64,000 bases of DNA, taken from the NCBI GenBank assembly GCA_035627375.1, contig DASPLX010000071.1:1-64000 (forward strand). The letters run 5' to 3'. Both the position numbers and the translations under genes were made by a program. This document shows, one piece after another, positions 15,802 to 24,866 of the stretch (within the stretch, counting starts at the first letter, position 1; each line of letters begins with the position of its first letter). The stretch comes from DASPLX01 sp035627375. GTDB taxonomy: Bacteria; Pseudomonadota; Gammaproteobacteria; Burkholderiales; Burkholderiaceae_D. Under the pieces are notes generated by a model. That model made no database searches, was not told where the DNA came from, and saw only the letters and a program-made list of their open reading frames with translations.

Positions 15802-17069
15802 CAACGCGTATCCGGGATGCCTTCCTGCATCCTTCAGCCTGGACCATGTTCTTCTTCGGCTTCGCGTCCGGCTTGCCGTTCCTGCTGGTGGCCGGCACCT
15901 TGGCCTACTGGCTGAAGGAAAACGATATCCAGCTCAAGGACATCACCATGATCGCCAGCGCGGGCATGGCCTATTCCTTCAAGTTCCTGTGGGCGCCTCT
16001 CGTCGACCGGCTACGCCTGCCGTTGCTGGGGCGTATGGGCCAACGGCGCAGCTGGTTGTTGTTGGCGCAATTGTCTGTGATGGGGGGGCTTTTGGCGATG
16101 GCCTGGGTGACGCCGTCGCAGCTGGGCCTGTTCGTCGGCATTACCCTGCTGGTGGCGTTTGCCGGCGCCACGCTCGACATCGTCGTCGACGCTTATCGCA
16201 TCGAGATCGCGCCGACCGAAGCCCAGGGAGCCCTGGTCGCCACCTATGCGCTTGGCTACCGGATTGCATTGATCGTCACCGGCGCGCTGGCGCTGGTACT
16301 GGCCGACCAGGTCGTCTGGCCCCATGTATACCGGGCGATGGCGGCTTGCATGCTGATTCCGGTGATCGTCAATCTGATGGCGCGCGAGCCGGACGTGCGG
16401 CGCGTGCATTCGCAAACCTGGATACAGGGGCTGCGCGACGGCGTAGTCGAGCCGTTCGCGGATTTCTTTCGCCGCTTTGGCGGGCAGATCGGGCTGGCGA
16501 TCCTGCTCTTCATCTTACTGATCAAGATTGCCGACCAAGCCCTCATCGGCGGAATCATCGGCCCGTTCTACCTCGATCAGGGCTTTTCCAAGACCGAAAT
16601 CGCCGCTGTGACGAAGGTGTATGGCATCTGGATCGGCATTGCCGGCACCTTTCTCGGTGGCGTGGCCGTGGCGCGCTGGGGTATCGAGCGCGGGTTGCTG
16701 ATAGGTATGGTGCTTGCCGCACTCTCCAACTTGCTGTACCTGTTGCTGATCGGCGCCAACGGCAATGTGACGACGCTGACCGTGGTGATTTCCGGCGAAA
16801 ATCTGGCGCAAGGCGTGCTCGGCACGACCGCAGTGGCCTATCTGTCGGCGCTGGTGAATCTGCGTTACACCGCGACCCAGTACGCGTTGTTCAGCTCCCT
16901 GATCAACCTGCCGGGCAAGGTGCTTGGTTTCTATTCCGGCCGCATCGTCGAGGCGGTGGGCTATGCGCCCTATTTCTGGATCACCGCCCTGGCCATCGTG
17001 CCTGCGGTCGGCCTGTATTTCTGGCTCCGGCCGCGCGTCAAACTCGACGGCGATGCCGGCGGAAGTTGA
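15798..17069 (+). CDS. ampG: AmpG-type muropeptide MFS permease
   Basis: The 423-residue inner-membrane protein has about twelve to fourteen hydrophobic segments and the AmpG-specific FFFGFASGLPFLLVAGTL and FKFLWAPLVDR motifs. AmpG imports anhydro-muropeptides for cell-wall recycling. Its start overlaps the metW stop (ATGA). The link with methionine genes is positional; the same metXW-ampG order is common in Burkholderiales. Confidence 0.88.
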   Translation: MTTRIRDAFLHPSAWTMFFFGFASGLPFLLVAGTLAYWLKENDIQLKDITMIASAGMAYSFKFLWAPLVDRLRLPLLGRMGQRRSWLLLAQLSVMGGLLAMAWVTPSQLGLFVGITLLVAFAGATLDIVVDAYRIEIAPTEAQGALVATYALGYRIALIVTGALALVLADQVVWPHVYRAMAACMLIPVIVNLMAREPDVRRVHSQTWIQGLRDGVVEPFADFFRRFGGQIGLAILLFILLIKIADQALIGGIIGPFYLDQGFSKTEIAAVTKVYGIWIGIAGTFLGGVAVARWGIERGLLIGMVLAALSNLLYLLLIGANGNVTTLTVVISGENLAQGVLGTTAVAYLSALVNLRYTATQYALFSSLINLPGKVLGFYSGRIVEAVGYAPYFWITALAIVPAVGLYFWLRPRVKLDGDAGGS

Positions 17070-17145
17070 GGAAGCCTGGTACTGCCTTGCCGGCTTTGAG
17101 GTAGACTAACGCGCATTCCGGATCTCCAATACGCCAGATTTCCCA

Positions 17146-17487
17146 ATGCGCATGCGGTCGGACTACGACAATCTCAGCGACGGACGATTTGCCAGGACGC
17201 GGCTTGCGCGAGCACTGCTGTGGCTGGCCGCGCTTGCGCTGGCATTGCAATTGGCCGGCACGGCATTCCACCAGCACGACCTCGTCGATCAGACGCCGGA
17301 CTGCGTCGCCTGCTACGCCGCGTCGCATTTCGCTTCCGGCATGCCGGCCGCCGGCGCCGCGCTGCTGGCAGTCTCCCTCGCCGTTCTCTACCGGATTGCC
17401 CTGCGGCCGCTGCCTTGCCATGTGGCGCCGGCCAGCTATCTGATTCCTCCCTCCCAAGCGCCGCCTCGCTTCCCGCTCTTCGCCTGA
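17146..17487 (+). CDS. Small Cys/His membrane protein (DUF2946-like)
   Basis: The 113-residue protein has an N-terminal membrane segment (about residues 23-40), then FHQHDLVDQTPDCVACYAAS with a His/Cys cluster, a second membrane segment, and a Pro-rich tail. Such small proteins (DUF2946 and relatives) are often encoded just before TonB-dependent metal receptors, as here. A role in metal handling is inferred. Start could be 17146 or the ATG at 17152. Confidence 0.6.
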   Translation: MRMRSDYDNLSDGRFARTRLARALLWLAALALALQLAGTAFHQHDLVDQTPDCVACYAASHFASGMPAAGAALLAVSLAVLYRIALRPLPCHVAPASYLIPPSQAPPRFPLFA

Positions 17488-17627
17488 ACCGCCCGTCGCT
17501 TCGCAGCGACCGAGCCTGCTTGCGCCCGTCAACGTCCGTTCGCCATGCAGCTGGTCGTTTGCCGTCGACGGCATCCGCATGCCGCAAGTCCCGGGCGCCG
17601 GCGCCATGTCCGCGTCGTCGCGTTCCC

Positions 17628-17650
17628 TGTCATGTCATGTCATGTCATGA
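17628..17650 (+). repeat. Tandem pentanucleotide repeat (TGTCA)4 upstream of TonB receptor
   Basis: Four exact TGTCA copies (17628-17647) followed by TGA lie 43-65 bp upstream of the receptor ATG at 17693. The tract is in a 205-bp non-coding gap, so slippage would change promoter or leader spacing rather than a reading frame. Four copies is short for a phase-variable tract. Confidence 0.7.
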
Positions 17651-17692
17651 CCCGGCCGGGGCTTTTCCATCGTCATCGAACAAGCAAACACC

Positions 17693-19693
17693 ATGAAATT
17701 GCAACCTACTCTCATCGCCGCTGCCGTTCTGTCGGCGCTCGCTTCGCTTTCCTTTGCCCAAACCACCCAGCAAACCGGATCTACGGTCGTGATCACGGCC
17801 ACCCCGTTCGGCGCCGGCGAGGGCGACCAGATCCTGACGCCGGCCCGCGTGCTGGCCGGCGAGGAACTTCGCAACAAGATCGGCGGCTCGCTCGGCGAGA
17901 CGCTGTCCCAGGAACTCGGCGTCTCGGCCTCGGCCTTCGGCGCTGCCGCCTCGCGTCCGATCATTCGCGGCCTGGAAGGATCGCGCGTGAAGATGCTGCA
18001 GAACGGCATGGCGGTGTCGGACGTTTCCGGCTTGTCGAACGATCACGCGGTCGGGGCGGAGTCGTCCACGGCGCGCCAGATCGAGATCCTGCGCGGACCG
18101 GCCGCCCTGCTGTACGGCTCGGGCGCGATCGGCGGCCTGGTCAACGTCGTCAACGAGCGGATTCCGACCGAGCTCGCGCCCAAGCCGAGCGGCGAGATCG
18201 AGGCGCGCTACGGCACGGCCGATCGCGCCAAGGGCTTGTCGGTATCGACCGACGGCGCGCTCGGTTCGCTGGCCTTGCATGCCGACGGCAACATCCGCCG
18301 CAGCCAGGATTACAAGATTCCCGGCACGAGCGTGCTCGACGATCCGGCCGGGCCCGCCGGCCGCTTGCCGAACTCGTTCGCGCGCACCGAGACGGCCGGC
18401 TTCGGCGCTTCCTATGTCGGCGCATGGGGCCATGTCGGTGCCGCGGTCGGCATCTTGAACAATCGCTACGGCATTCCGACCGAGGAAGGTTCGCAGATCG
18501 ATCTGGAGCAGACCCGCTACGATCTCGACTCCCTGGTCAGGAATCCGCTGGCCGGATTCGAGACCTTCAAGTTCAAGCTCGGCTATACCGATTACCGGCA
18601 CAGCGAGCTCGACAGCGCCGGCATGCCGTTGACGAATTTCAGCAACCGCGCGCTGGAAAGCCGCTGGGAATTGGCGCACCGGCCGCTCGCCGGCTGGCGC
18701 GGAGTGTTCGGCATACAAACCGAGAACTCGCGCTTCGCGGCGCTGGCGGCGGACGGCAGCGGTCCGAGCACGGTGCCGAGGACGAAATCGACTTCGTCCG
18801 CCGCTTTCCTGGTGGAGGAACGCGAGTTCGGCGCCGTGCGCATGAATGCCGGCGCGCGTTTCGAATCCGTGAAGCGCAAACCGGAAGGCGGCGGCCATCG
18901 CTCGTTCGACCTGGTTTCCTATTCGGTCGGCGGCGCCTGGGCTTTCATGCCGGCGCACAGCGTCGGCCTCACCGCCTCGGTCGCGCAGCGTGCGCCGGTC
19001 ATGGAGGAACTGTATTCCCAGGGGCCGCATGAAGCGACCGCGACCTTCGATATCGGCGACGCCGGCCTGCGCAAGGAAACCTCGCGCAATATCGAGCTGT
19101 CGTTCGGCAAGAACGCCGGCGCGGCGCGTTGGAAGGTCAACCTGTTCCAGAACAAAGTGAAGGACTTCGTGTACGGGAGGATGACGGGACAGACCTGCGA
19201 CGACGAAGGCAATTGCAGCGCCGATCCCGACGGCGAGCTGCGCGAACGCGTCTTCACCCAGGCCGGAGCCACGATTCGCGGCGCGGAAGCCGAGATCAGC
19301 CACAACTGGCGCGGCGAGGGGCTGTCGCTGCGCGCATTCGCCGATACCTCGCGCGGCACCTTCGACGGCGGCGGCAATCTGCCCTTGCAGCCCACGACCC
19401 GCATCGGCGCCGAGGCCGGCTACAAGCAAGGCGCATGGCGGGCCGGCGCGTCGCTGGTGCATGCCTTGAAACAGGACCGTCTAGCCGATTTCGAGACGAC
19501 CGAGACCGCGGCATACACCCAGCTCGACGCCAACCTGTCGTACACGCAGCGCTTCGGCACGCATCAGCTCACCTGGTTCGCGGTCGCCAAGAATCTGCTG
19601 AACGAAGACATCCGGCTGTCGACCTCGGTCTTGAAGGACACGGCGCCGCTGCAGGGGCGCAGCCTGGTCGTCGGCGTGCGCGCCAAGTTCTGA
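17693..19693 (+). CDS. TonB-dependent outer-membrane receptor, ZnuD-like
   Basis: The 666-residue protein has a signal peptide (cleavage after SFA), a plug domain (GASRPIIRGLEG-type motif written here AASRPIIRGLEGSRV, QIEILRGPAALLYGSGAIGG) and a beta barrel ending in VRAKF. The plug motif with LSNDHAVGAESS is typical of the ZnuD zinc receptor group. CDDEGNCSADPDGEL in the barrel suggests a disulfide-closed extracellular loop. I infer zinc or another divalent metal as substrate. The upstream small Cys/His protein and a pentanucleotide repeat may affect its control. Confidence 0.85.
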   Translation: MKLQPTLIAAAVLSALASLSFAQTTQQTGSTVVITATPFGAGEGDQILTPARVLAGEELRNKIGGSLGETLSQELGVSASAFGAAASRPIIRGLEGSRVKMLQNGMAVSDVSGLSNDHAVGAESSTARQIEILRGPAALLYGSGAIGGLVNVVNERIPTELAPKPSGEIEARYGTADRAKGLSVSTDGALGSLALHADGNIRRSQDYKIPGTSVLDDPAGPAGRLPNSFARTETAGFGASYVGAWGHVGAAVGILNNRYGIPTEEGSQIDLEQTRYDLDSLVRNPLAGFETFKFKLGYTDYRHSELDSAGMPLTNFSNRALESRWELAHRPLAGWRGVFGIQTENSRFAALAADGSGPSTVPRTKSTSSAAFLVEEREFGAVRMNAGARFESVKRKPEGGGHRSFDLVSYSVGGAWAFMPAHSVGLTASVAQRAPVMEELYSQGPHEATATFDIGDAGLRKETSRNIELSFGKNAGAARWKVNLFQNKVKDFVYGRMTGQTCDDEGNCSADPDGELRERVFTQAGATIRGAEAEISHNWRGEGLSLRAFADTSRGTFDGGGNLPLQPTTRIGAEAGYKQGAWRAGASLVHALKQDRLADFETTETAAYTQLDANLSYTQRFGTHQLTWFAVAKNLLNEDIRLSTSVLKDTAPLQGRSLVVGVRAKF

Positions 19694-19752
19694 CGCGACA
19701 TGGGAACGCCGGCGATGGCGCAGTGCCATCGCCGGCATCGGCGGCGGGGAAG

Positions 19753-20529
19753 TTACAGCGCCCAGTCGTAGTGGATCGTGAGCGGCGCGTGATCGGAGAA
19801 GCGCTCGTCCTTGTAGATCGCGACTTCCTTTGCCTTTTCCGCGACGGCAGTGGTCGAGATGTGATAATCGATGCGCCAGCCGACGTTCTTGGCCCAGGCC
19901 TGGCCGCGATTGCTCCACCAGGTGTATTGCTCGGGACGCGTATCGACGCGGCGGAACACGTCGACCAGCCGCACCTCGTCGAACACGCGCGACAACCACG
20001 CGCGCTCTTCGGGCAGGAAGCCGGAATTCTTCTGGTTGCTTTTCCAGTTCTTCAGATCGATTTCCTTGTGCGCGATATTCCAGTCGCCGCAGATGATGAC
20101 TTCGCGGCCGCTGGCGGAGAGTTCGGCCAGATGCGGCAGGAACACTTCCATGAAGCGGAATTTCGCCTGCTGCCTTTCCTCGCTCGACGAACCGGAGGGG
20201 CAATAGACGGAAATGATGGAAAGCTTGCCGAAATCGCAGCGCACATAGCGGCCCTCGGCATCGAACTCGGGACTGCCGAAGCCGGTGATGACCTGGTCCG
20301 GCTCGGTGCGGCAATAAAGGCCGACGCCCGAATAACCCTTCTTCTCCGCGTAGTGGAAATAACCGAGATAGCCGGCCGGATTGAGCAGTTCCGGCGTCAT
20401 GTCGGCGGCTTGCGCCTTCAGTTCCTGGACGCAGACGGCGTCCGCCTTCTGCTTGGCCATCCATTCGAAAAAGCCTTTCTTGGAGGCGGAGCGGATACCG
20501 TTGAGGTTGGCGGAAATGATTTTCAACAT
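19753..20529 (-). CDS. xthA: Exodeoxyribonuclease III
   Basis: XthA is the AP endonuclease and 3'-5' exonuclease of base-excision repair. The 258-residue protein has ISANLNGIRSA, VCVQELKAQ (metal-binding Glu), CGDWNIAHKEIDLKNWK and the C-terminal FSDHAPLTIHYDW with catalytic Asp-His. It starts at an ATG at 20529, and its divergent neighbour pyrE starts 152 bp away. Confidence 0.95.
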   Translation of the reverse strand: MLKIISANLNGIRSASKKGFFEWMAKQKADAVCVQELKAQAADMTPELLNPAGYLGYFHYAEKKGYSGVGLYCRTEPDQVITGFGSPEFDAEGRYVRCDFGKLSIISVYCPSGSSSEERQQAKFRFMEVFLPHLAELSASGREVIICGDWNIAHKEIDLKNWKSNQKNSGFLPEERAWLSRVFDEVRLVDVFRRVDTRPEQYTWWSNRGQAWAKNVGWRIDYHISTTAVAEKAKEVAIYKDERFSDHAPLTIHYDWAL

Positions 20530-20681
20530 GGCGGGCGGCGAGGATGACGATCAGGCCGGTAGGATAACCGATCCGCCCGCCGGCTGCCTGTTGCGGCACG
20601 GCGATAGGCCGCCGCCGGAGAACGTTTTACAATGCCGCTTAGCCTGTTCATCCTCATGTCATTTTCGCAAGCGGGACCATC

Positions 20682-21350
20682 TTGAGCACTTCACTTCGCC
20701 AGCAATTCATCGAATTCTCCGTTTCCGCCGGCGTGCTGCGCTTCGGCGACTTCGTCACTAAGGCCGGCCGCAATTCACCTTATTTCTTCAATGCCGGCCT
20801 GTTCAACGACGGCGCCAGCCTCGGCCGCCTGGCCGATTTCTATGCCCGGACGCTGTTCGATTCCGGCGTCGAGTTCGACATGCTGTTCGGACCCGCCTAC
20901 AAGGGCATCACGCTCGCTTCCGCGACCGCCGTCGCGCTCGCCGCCCGCGGCCGCAACGTGCCGTTCGCCTATAACCGCAAGGAAGCCAAGGACCATGGCG
21001 AGGGCGGCACGATCGTCGGCGCGAAGCTGGAAGGCCGCGTCGTCATCATCGACGACGTGATCTCGGCCGGCACCTCGGTGCGCGAATCGGTCGACATGAT
21101 CCGTGCCGCCGGCGCAACACCGTGCGCCGTGCTGATCGCGCTCGATCGCATGGAGCGTTCGGGTAAGGACGGCGCGCTGTCGCCGTTGTCGGCGGTGCAG
21201 GAGGTCGGCCGGAATTACGGCATGCCGGTGGTTTCGATTGCCAACCTGAACGATTTGTTCGACTATATTTCGACTGCGGGGGCCGACCCGCGACTGGCTC
21301 AGTACAAGGATGCCGTTGCCGCTTACCGCAGCAGATACGGCGTCGCGTGA
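20682..21350 (+). CDS. pyrE: Orotate phosphoribosyltransferase
   Basis: PyrE makes orotidine 5'-phosphate from orotate and PRPP in pyrimidine synthesis. The 222-residue protein has FGDFVTKAGRNSPYFFNAG, KEAKDHGEGG (catalytic loop) and the PRPP-binding VVIIDDVISAGTSVRE. The start is a TTG at 20682 after GCGGGA; the ATG at 20656 is out of frame and closes after nine codons, so no ATG start is available. Confidence 0.93.
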   Translation: MSTSLRQQFIEFSVSAGVLRFGDFVTKAGRNSPYFFNAGLFNDGASLGRLADFYARTLFDSGVEFDMLFGPAYKGITLASATAVALAARGRNVPFAYNRKEAKDHGEGGTIVGAKLEGRVVIIDDVISAGTSVRESVDMIRAAGATPCAVLIALDRMERSGKDGALSPLSAVQEVGRNYGMPVVSIANLNDLFDYISTAGADPRLAQYKDAVAAYRSRYGVA

Positions 21351-21392
21351 CGCAAAGCTCCCTCGGAGGGGGCATGTTTTCCGGAGGGCGAG

Positions 21393-22013
21393 ATGAAATT
21401 TGCCGCAACAGCCGCCATATGTGCCGCCGCATTGCTGCCGGGGCTCTCGCAGGCGCAGATTTATATGTGCAAGGATGCGTCCGGCCGCACCATCACTTCC
21501 GACCGTCCGATACCGGAATGCGCCGACCGCTCCATCCGCGAATACGGCAAGAGCGGCACCTTCAAGCGCGACATTCCCCCGCCCCTGACGGCCGAGGAAA
21601 AGGAAAAGCAGAAGCAGGAAGAGGAAAGGAAGAAAGCCCAGGATGCGGCGGCGAAGGAACAGAAGCGCGCCGACAACGCGATCCTGGCGCGCTATCGCAG
21701 CGAAGCCGACATCGAAACCGCGCGCAAGCGCGCGCTGAGCAATGTCGAGGAACAGAAGAAGCGCGAAGCCGCGACGCTGGCCAACGCGGAAGCCCATTTG
21801 AAAAAGGTGCAGGCCGACATCGATGCGCGCAAGGCGAAACAGGAGAAGCCGCCGGGCGATCAGAACCGGACGCTCGACGATGCGCAACGCAGCGTCGACG
21901 ACAGCAAGAAGCGGATGCAAGATCAGGATGCCGAGATCGCCGGCATCAATGCGAAATTCGATGCGACCCTCAAGCGCTTCCGGGAACTGAACACCGGCAA
22001 CGCGGCGAAATAG
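21393..22013 (+). CDS. DUF4124-domain exported protein with coiled coil
   Basis: The 206-residue protein has a signal peptide ending SQAQ, a DUF4124 segment (IYMCKDASGRTITSDRPI), then a highly charged coiled-coil region rich in Glu, Lys and Ala (residues 60-200). Such proteins are periplasmic and poorly characterised. It follows pyrE by 42 bp with GGAGGG-type binding site, and could be co-transcribed. Confidence 0.75.
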   Translation: MKFAATAAICAAALLPGLSQAQIYMCKDASGRTITSDRPIPECADRSIREYGKSGTFKRDIPPPLTAEEKEKQKQEEERKKAQDAAAKEQKRADNAILARYRSEADIETARKRALSNVEEQKKREAATLANAEAHLKKVQADIDARKAKQEKPPGDQNRTLDDAQRSVDDSKKRMQDQDAEIAGINAKFDATLKRFRELNTGNAAK

Positions 22014-22026
22014 TCCGGCGCCGCTC

Positions 22027-22058
22027 GAACCGCGCGCCGCTCAATCGGCGCGCGGTTC
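22027..22058. terminator. Strong GC hairpin between converging genes
   Basis: GAACCGCGCGCCG and CGGCGCGCGGTTC form a 13-bp perfect stem with a 6-nt loop. The stop of the minus-strand gene lies in the loop. There is no T-run, so it may be a Rho-type barrier or mRNA 3' stabiliser rather than a classic terminator. Confidence 0.5.
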
Positions 22059-23147
22059 CGTGATCTTGAGGCCGAGATACGTGCCGCCGCTGATTCCCAG
22101 CAATGCCAGCAGGCTTTCGTCGAAGGTCGGCATCGCCAGCACCTGGTATACCTGGACTACGAAGATGATTCCCAGCACGAAAGTCCAGGCCGCGACCTGG
22201 AAGCGATGGAAGCTCACGCCGCCGGCGTCGCTCAGGATGTCGATCCACCAATAGCTTGAGGTCGGCGGCGGCGCCGCCGCCGGAGCCGCCACGGGTGCCG
22301 CGCCGGGTGCCGCCGCCGGCGCTCCGGGCGGCCGCGACCTGCCGGCGTCGATGGTGGCGGAACCGATGGCGGTGGCGGCGCTGATCCCGAGCAAACCGAG
22401 CACGGTGCCGGTGATGGTCGTACCGTAGTCGCCGGTGATCAGGCCGATGAAAAGATACGATGCCAGCACCAGGAAGAACCACCATGCCGCCTGCACTCGC
22501 GCCAGGCTGTACGGCTTGCGCCGGCCGGCGCCCGGCTCCCTCCCGCTGTCGCGCAATAGATCGCTCTTGACCGCCAGGGCAAGAAAACAGGCCACCAGAA
22601 GACTGAAGATCAGCGTCCAGGCGATGAACCATCCGCGCGGAATCACGTCCAGCTGGATCGATGCCTTCGATTCGACCGGCCATTCGTCTTCGAGGCCGAC
22701 GCTGACCGGGGTTGGGCGCGGGTCCCAGCGCGGACGTCCGAGCAGATGGGTCCAGGTCTCGCGCGACTGCTCGGTGCGTTGCAGGGGAAAGATCAGGAAC
22801 GGTTTGCTCGGATCGGTCGGCGGGAACGGCGTGACGTCGGTGACCGGCCTGCCGTCGAGGAAAAGCACGATCTTCTTCCGGGGCGATCCGCATTGGGCGC
22901 GCGCCAACAAGCGCGGCAGATTGCGAATCTCGAGACTGAGTTCGTTGCGCAGATGAACGCGCGGCACCGCCGCGGGGTCTCCTCTCGTGAATACCCGGAC
23001 CACCTCGACCGTGCCGTACTCCTCCGGCGTCGGGCAGGCTGGCGCAGTCTGCGCCCAAGCCGATTGCAAGCATGCAAACAGCAACACCAGGACGAGCGTC
23101 AGGCGACGATATGCGACAGCCAGGTTGTGCGCAATGACCTTGTTCAT
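22041..23147 (-). CDS. Membrane protein with internally duplicated two-helix unit, unknown
   Basis: The 368-residue protein has a signal sequence (ends AWAQ), an extracytoplasmic domain of about 140 residues, then five further hydrophobic segments. Two of these units look alike: YSLARVQAAWWFFLVL...LLGISAATAIGS and VSFHRFQVAAWTFVLG...LLGISGGTYLGL, separated by a Pro/Ala-rich linker (residues 270-300). This suggests an internal duplication. I do not recognise the family. It is convergent with the DUF4124 gene and upstream of the gatB terminator. Confidence 0.65.
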   Translation of the reverse strand: MNKVIAHNLAVAYRRLTLVLVLLFACLQSAWAQTAPACPTPEEYGTVEVVRVFTRGDPAAVPRVHLRNELSLEIRNLPRLLARAQCGSPRKKIVLFLDGRPVTDVTPFPPTDPSKPFLIFPLQRTEQSRETWTHLLGRPRWDPRPTPVSVGLEDEWPVESKASIQLDVIPRGWFIAWTLIFSLLVACFLALAVKSDLLRDSGREPGAGRRKPYSLARVQAAWWFFLVLASYLFIGLITGDYGTTITGTVLGLLGISAATAIGSATIDAGRSRPPGAPAAAPGAAPVAAPAAAPPPTSSYWWIDILSDAGGVSFHRFQVAAWTFVLGIIFVVQVYQVLAMPTFDESLLALLGISGGTYLGLKITEPRAD

Positions 23148-23263
23148 GGGCGGTTTCTTTCCGCAAGGAAGACCAGCATGAACCGACAGCGGCAGTATTC
23201 ATATTTATCCTTGCTGCCGTGGGGGCTTTGACGGCGCGCAATCGCGCTGCATTCGGGAGCATA

Positions 23264-23292
23264 GGGAAAAAAAGGCGGATCGTCGTCCGCCT
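23264..23292 (-). terminator. Rho-independent terminator after gatB
   Basis: Read on the minus strand, AGGCGGA-CGACGA-TCCGCCT is followed by a run of T, 48 bp after the gatB stop. Confidence 0.85.
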
Positions 23293-23339
23293 TCTTTTGA
23301 TGAGGGAAGAACCCGAATGATCGAGTACCGCCGTTCGCG

Positions 23340-24800
23340 TCAACCGGCCAGTTTCTTCTTCAGCAACTCGTTCAACTGCGCCGGATTGGCCTTGCCCTTG
23401 GTCGCTTTCATCGCCTGGCCGATCAATGCGTTGAACGCCTTTTCCTTGCCGGCGCGGAATTCCTCGACCGACTTGGCATTGGCGGCCAGCACTTCATCGA
23501 TGATCTTCTCGAGCGCGCCGGCGTCGGAAATCTGCTTCAAGCCCTTCGACTCGATGATGTCGTCGGCCAGCGCCGGTTGGTCGGATTTCGCTTCCCACAT
23601 CGCGCCGAACACTTCCTTGGCGATCTTGTTGGAGATCGTGCCGTCGGCGATCCGCTGCAGGAGCAGCGCCAGTTGGGCGGCGGAGACCGGCGCGGCGGCG
23701 ATGTCGACGCCTTCGCGGTTGAGCGTGGACGAGACGTCGCCCATCATCCAGTTGGCGGCCGGCTTGGCCTGTTCGCGGCCGGCGGCGGCGACCACCGCCT
23801 CGAAGTAGGCGGCCATCGCCTTCGACTGCGTCAGCACCGTCGCGTCGTATTCCGGCAAGCCGTAATCGCGCACGAAACGCTCGCGCATCGCCCCCGGCAA
23901 TTCCGGCAGCTGCGCCTTGACGCGTTCGATCCAGTCGTCGGCGATCACCAGCGGCGGCAGGTCGGGGTCGGGGAAATAGCGGTAATCGTGCGCCTCTTCC
24001 TTGCTGCGCATCTCGCGCGTTTCCTTGCGGTCCGGATCGTACAGGCGGGTCGCCTGCACCACCTTGCCGCCGTCCTCGATCAATTCGATCTGGCGCCGCA
24101 CTTCGTAGTTGATCGCCTCTTCCAAAAACTTAAACGAGTTCAGGTTCTTGATCTCGCAACGGGTGCCGTACTCCTTCTGGCCGACCGGGCGCACCGAGAC
24201 GTTGGCGTCGCAGCGGAACGAGCCTTCCTGCATGTTGCCGTCGCAGATGCCGAGCCAGACCACGAGCGAGTGCAGCGCCTTGGCGTAGGCGACCGCCTCG
24301 GCGGCGCTGCGCATGTCGGGTTCCGTCACAATCTCGAGCAGCGGCGTGCCGGCGCGGTTGAGATCGATGCCGCTCATGCCGTGGTAATCCTCGTGCAGCG
24401 ACTTGCCGGCGTCTTCCTCGAGATGGGCGCGCGTCAGGTTCACCGTCTTCAGCTCGGCCTTGCCGTCTTTCTCGACGACGAAGGAGAGCGAGCCGCCCTG
24501 CACCACCGGAATCTCGTATTGGCTGATCTGGTAACCCTTGGGCAGGTCGGGATAGAAATAATTCTTGCGCGCGAAAATAGACTGCGGCGCGATCTTCGCG
24601 CCGACCGCGAGGCCGAACTGGATCGCGCGCTCCACGGCGCCCTTGTTCATGGCCGGCAGCACGCCCGGCAAGGCCAGGTCGACCGGGCAGGCCTGCGTGT
24701 TCGGTTCGGCGCCGAAGCGCGTCGCCGCGCCGCTGAAGATCTTCGATTGGGTCGTGAGTTGCACGTGCGTCTCAAAACCGATGACTACTTCCCATTGCAT
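23340..24800 (-). CDS. gatB: Asp/Glu-tRNA amidotransferase subunit B
   Basis: GatB is the kinase and tRNA-binding subunit of GatCAB, which converts Asp-tRNA(Asn) and/or Glu-tRNA(Gln) to the amides. The 486-residue protein has WEVVIGFETHVQL, YFYPDLPKGYQISQYE, and the SFRCDANVSVRP motif, with a C-terminal YqeY/tail domain ending in KKKLAG. The start is an ATG at 24800. It is the last gene of the gatC-gatA-X-gatB order. Confidence 0.96.
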   Translation of the reverse strand: MQWEVVIGFETHVQLTTQSKIFSGAATRFGAEPNTQACPVDLALPGVLPAMNKGAVERAIQFGLAVGAKIAPQSIFARKNYFYPDLPKGYQISQYEIPVVQGGSLSFVVEKDGKAELKTVNLTRAHLEEDAGKSLHEDYHGMSGIDLNRAGTPLLEIVTEPDMRSAAEAVAYAKALHSLVVWLGICDGNMQEGSFRCDANVSVRPVGQKEYGTRCEIKNLNSFKFLEEAINYEVRRQIELIEDGGKVVQATRLYDPDRKETREMRSKEEAHDYRYFPDPDLPPLVIADDWIERVKAQLPELPGAMRERFVRDYGLPEYDATVLTQSKAMAAYFEAVVAAAGREQAKPAANWMMGDVSSTLNREGVDIAAAPVSAAQLALLLQRIADGTISNKIAKEVFGAMWEAKSDQPALADDIIESKGLKQISDAGALEKIIDEVLAANAKSVEEFRAGKEKAFNALIGQAMKATKGKANPAQLNELLKKKLAG

Positions 24801-24866
24801 AAATCGCCTCTTGTTATGGAATGTCGAGAACCGAGCGGCGCGCGGCCAAGCCCTATTCCCGATGAT

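Noticed and set aside
17545..19032. 495-residue plus-strand frame overlapping the TonB receptor
   Set aside because: Arg-rich out-of-frame translation; the receptor frame has a signal peptide, plug and barrel.
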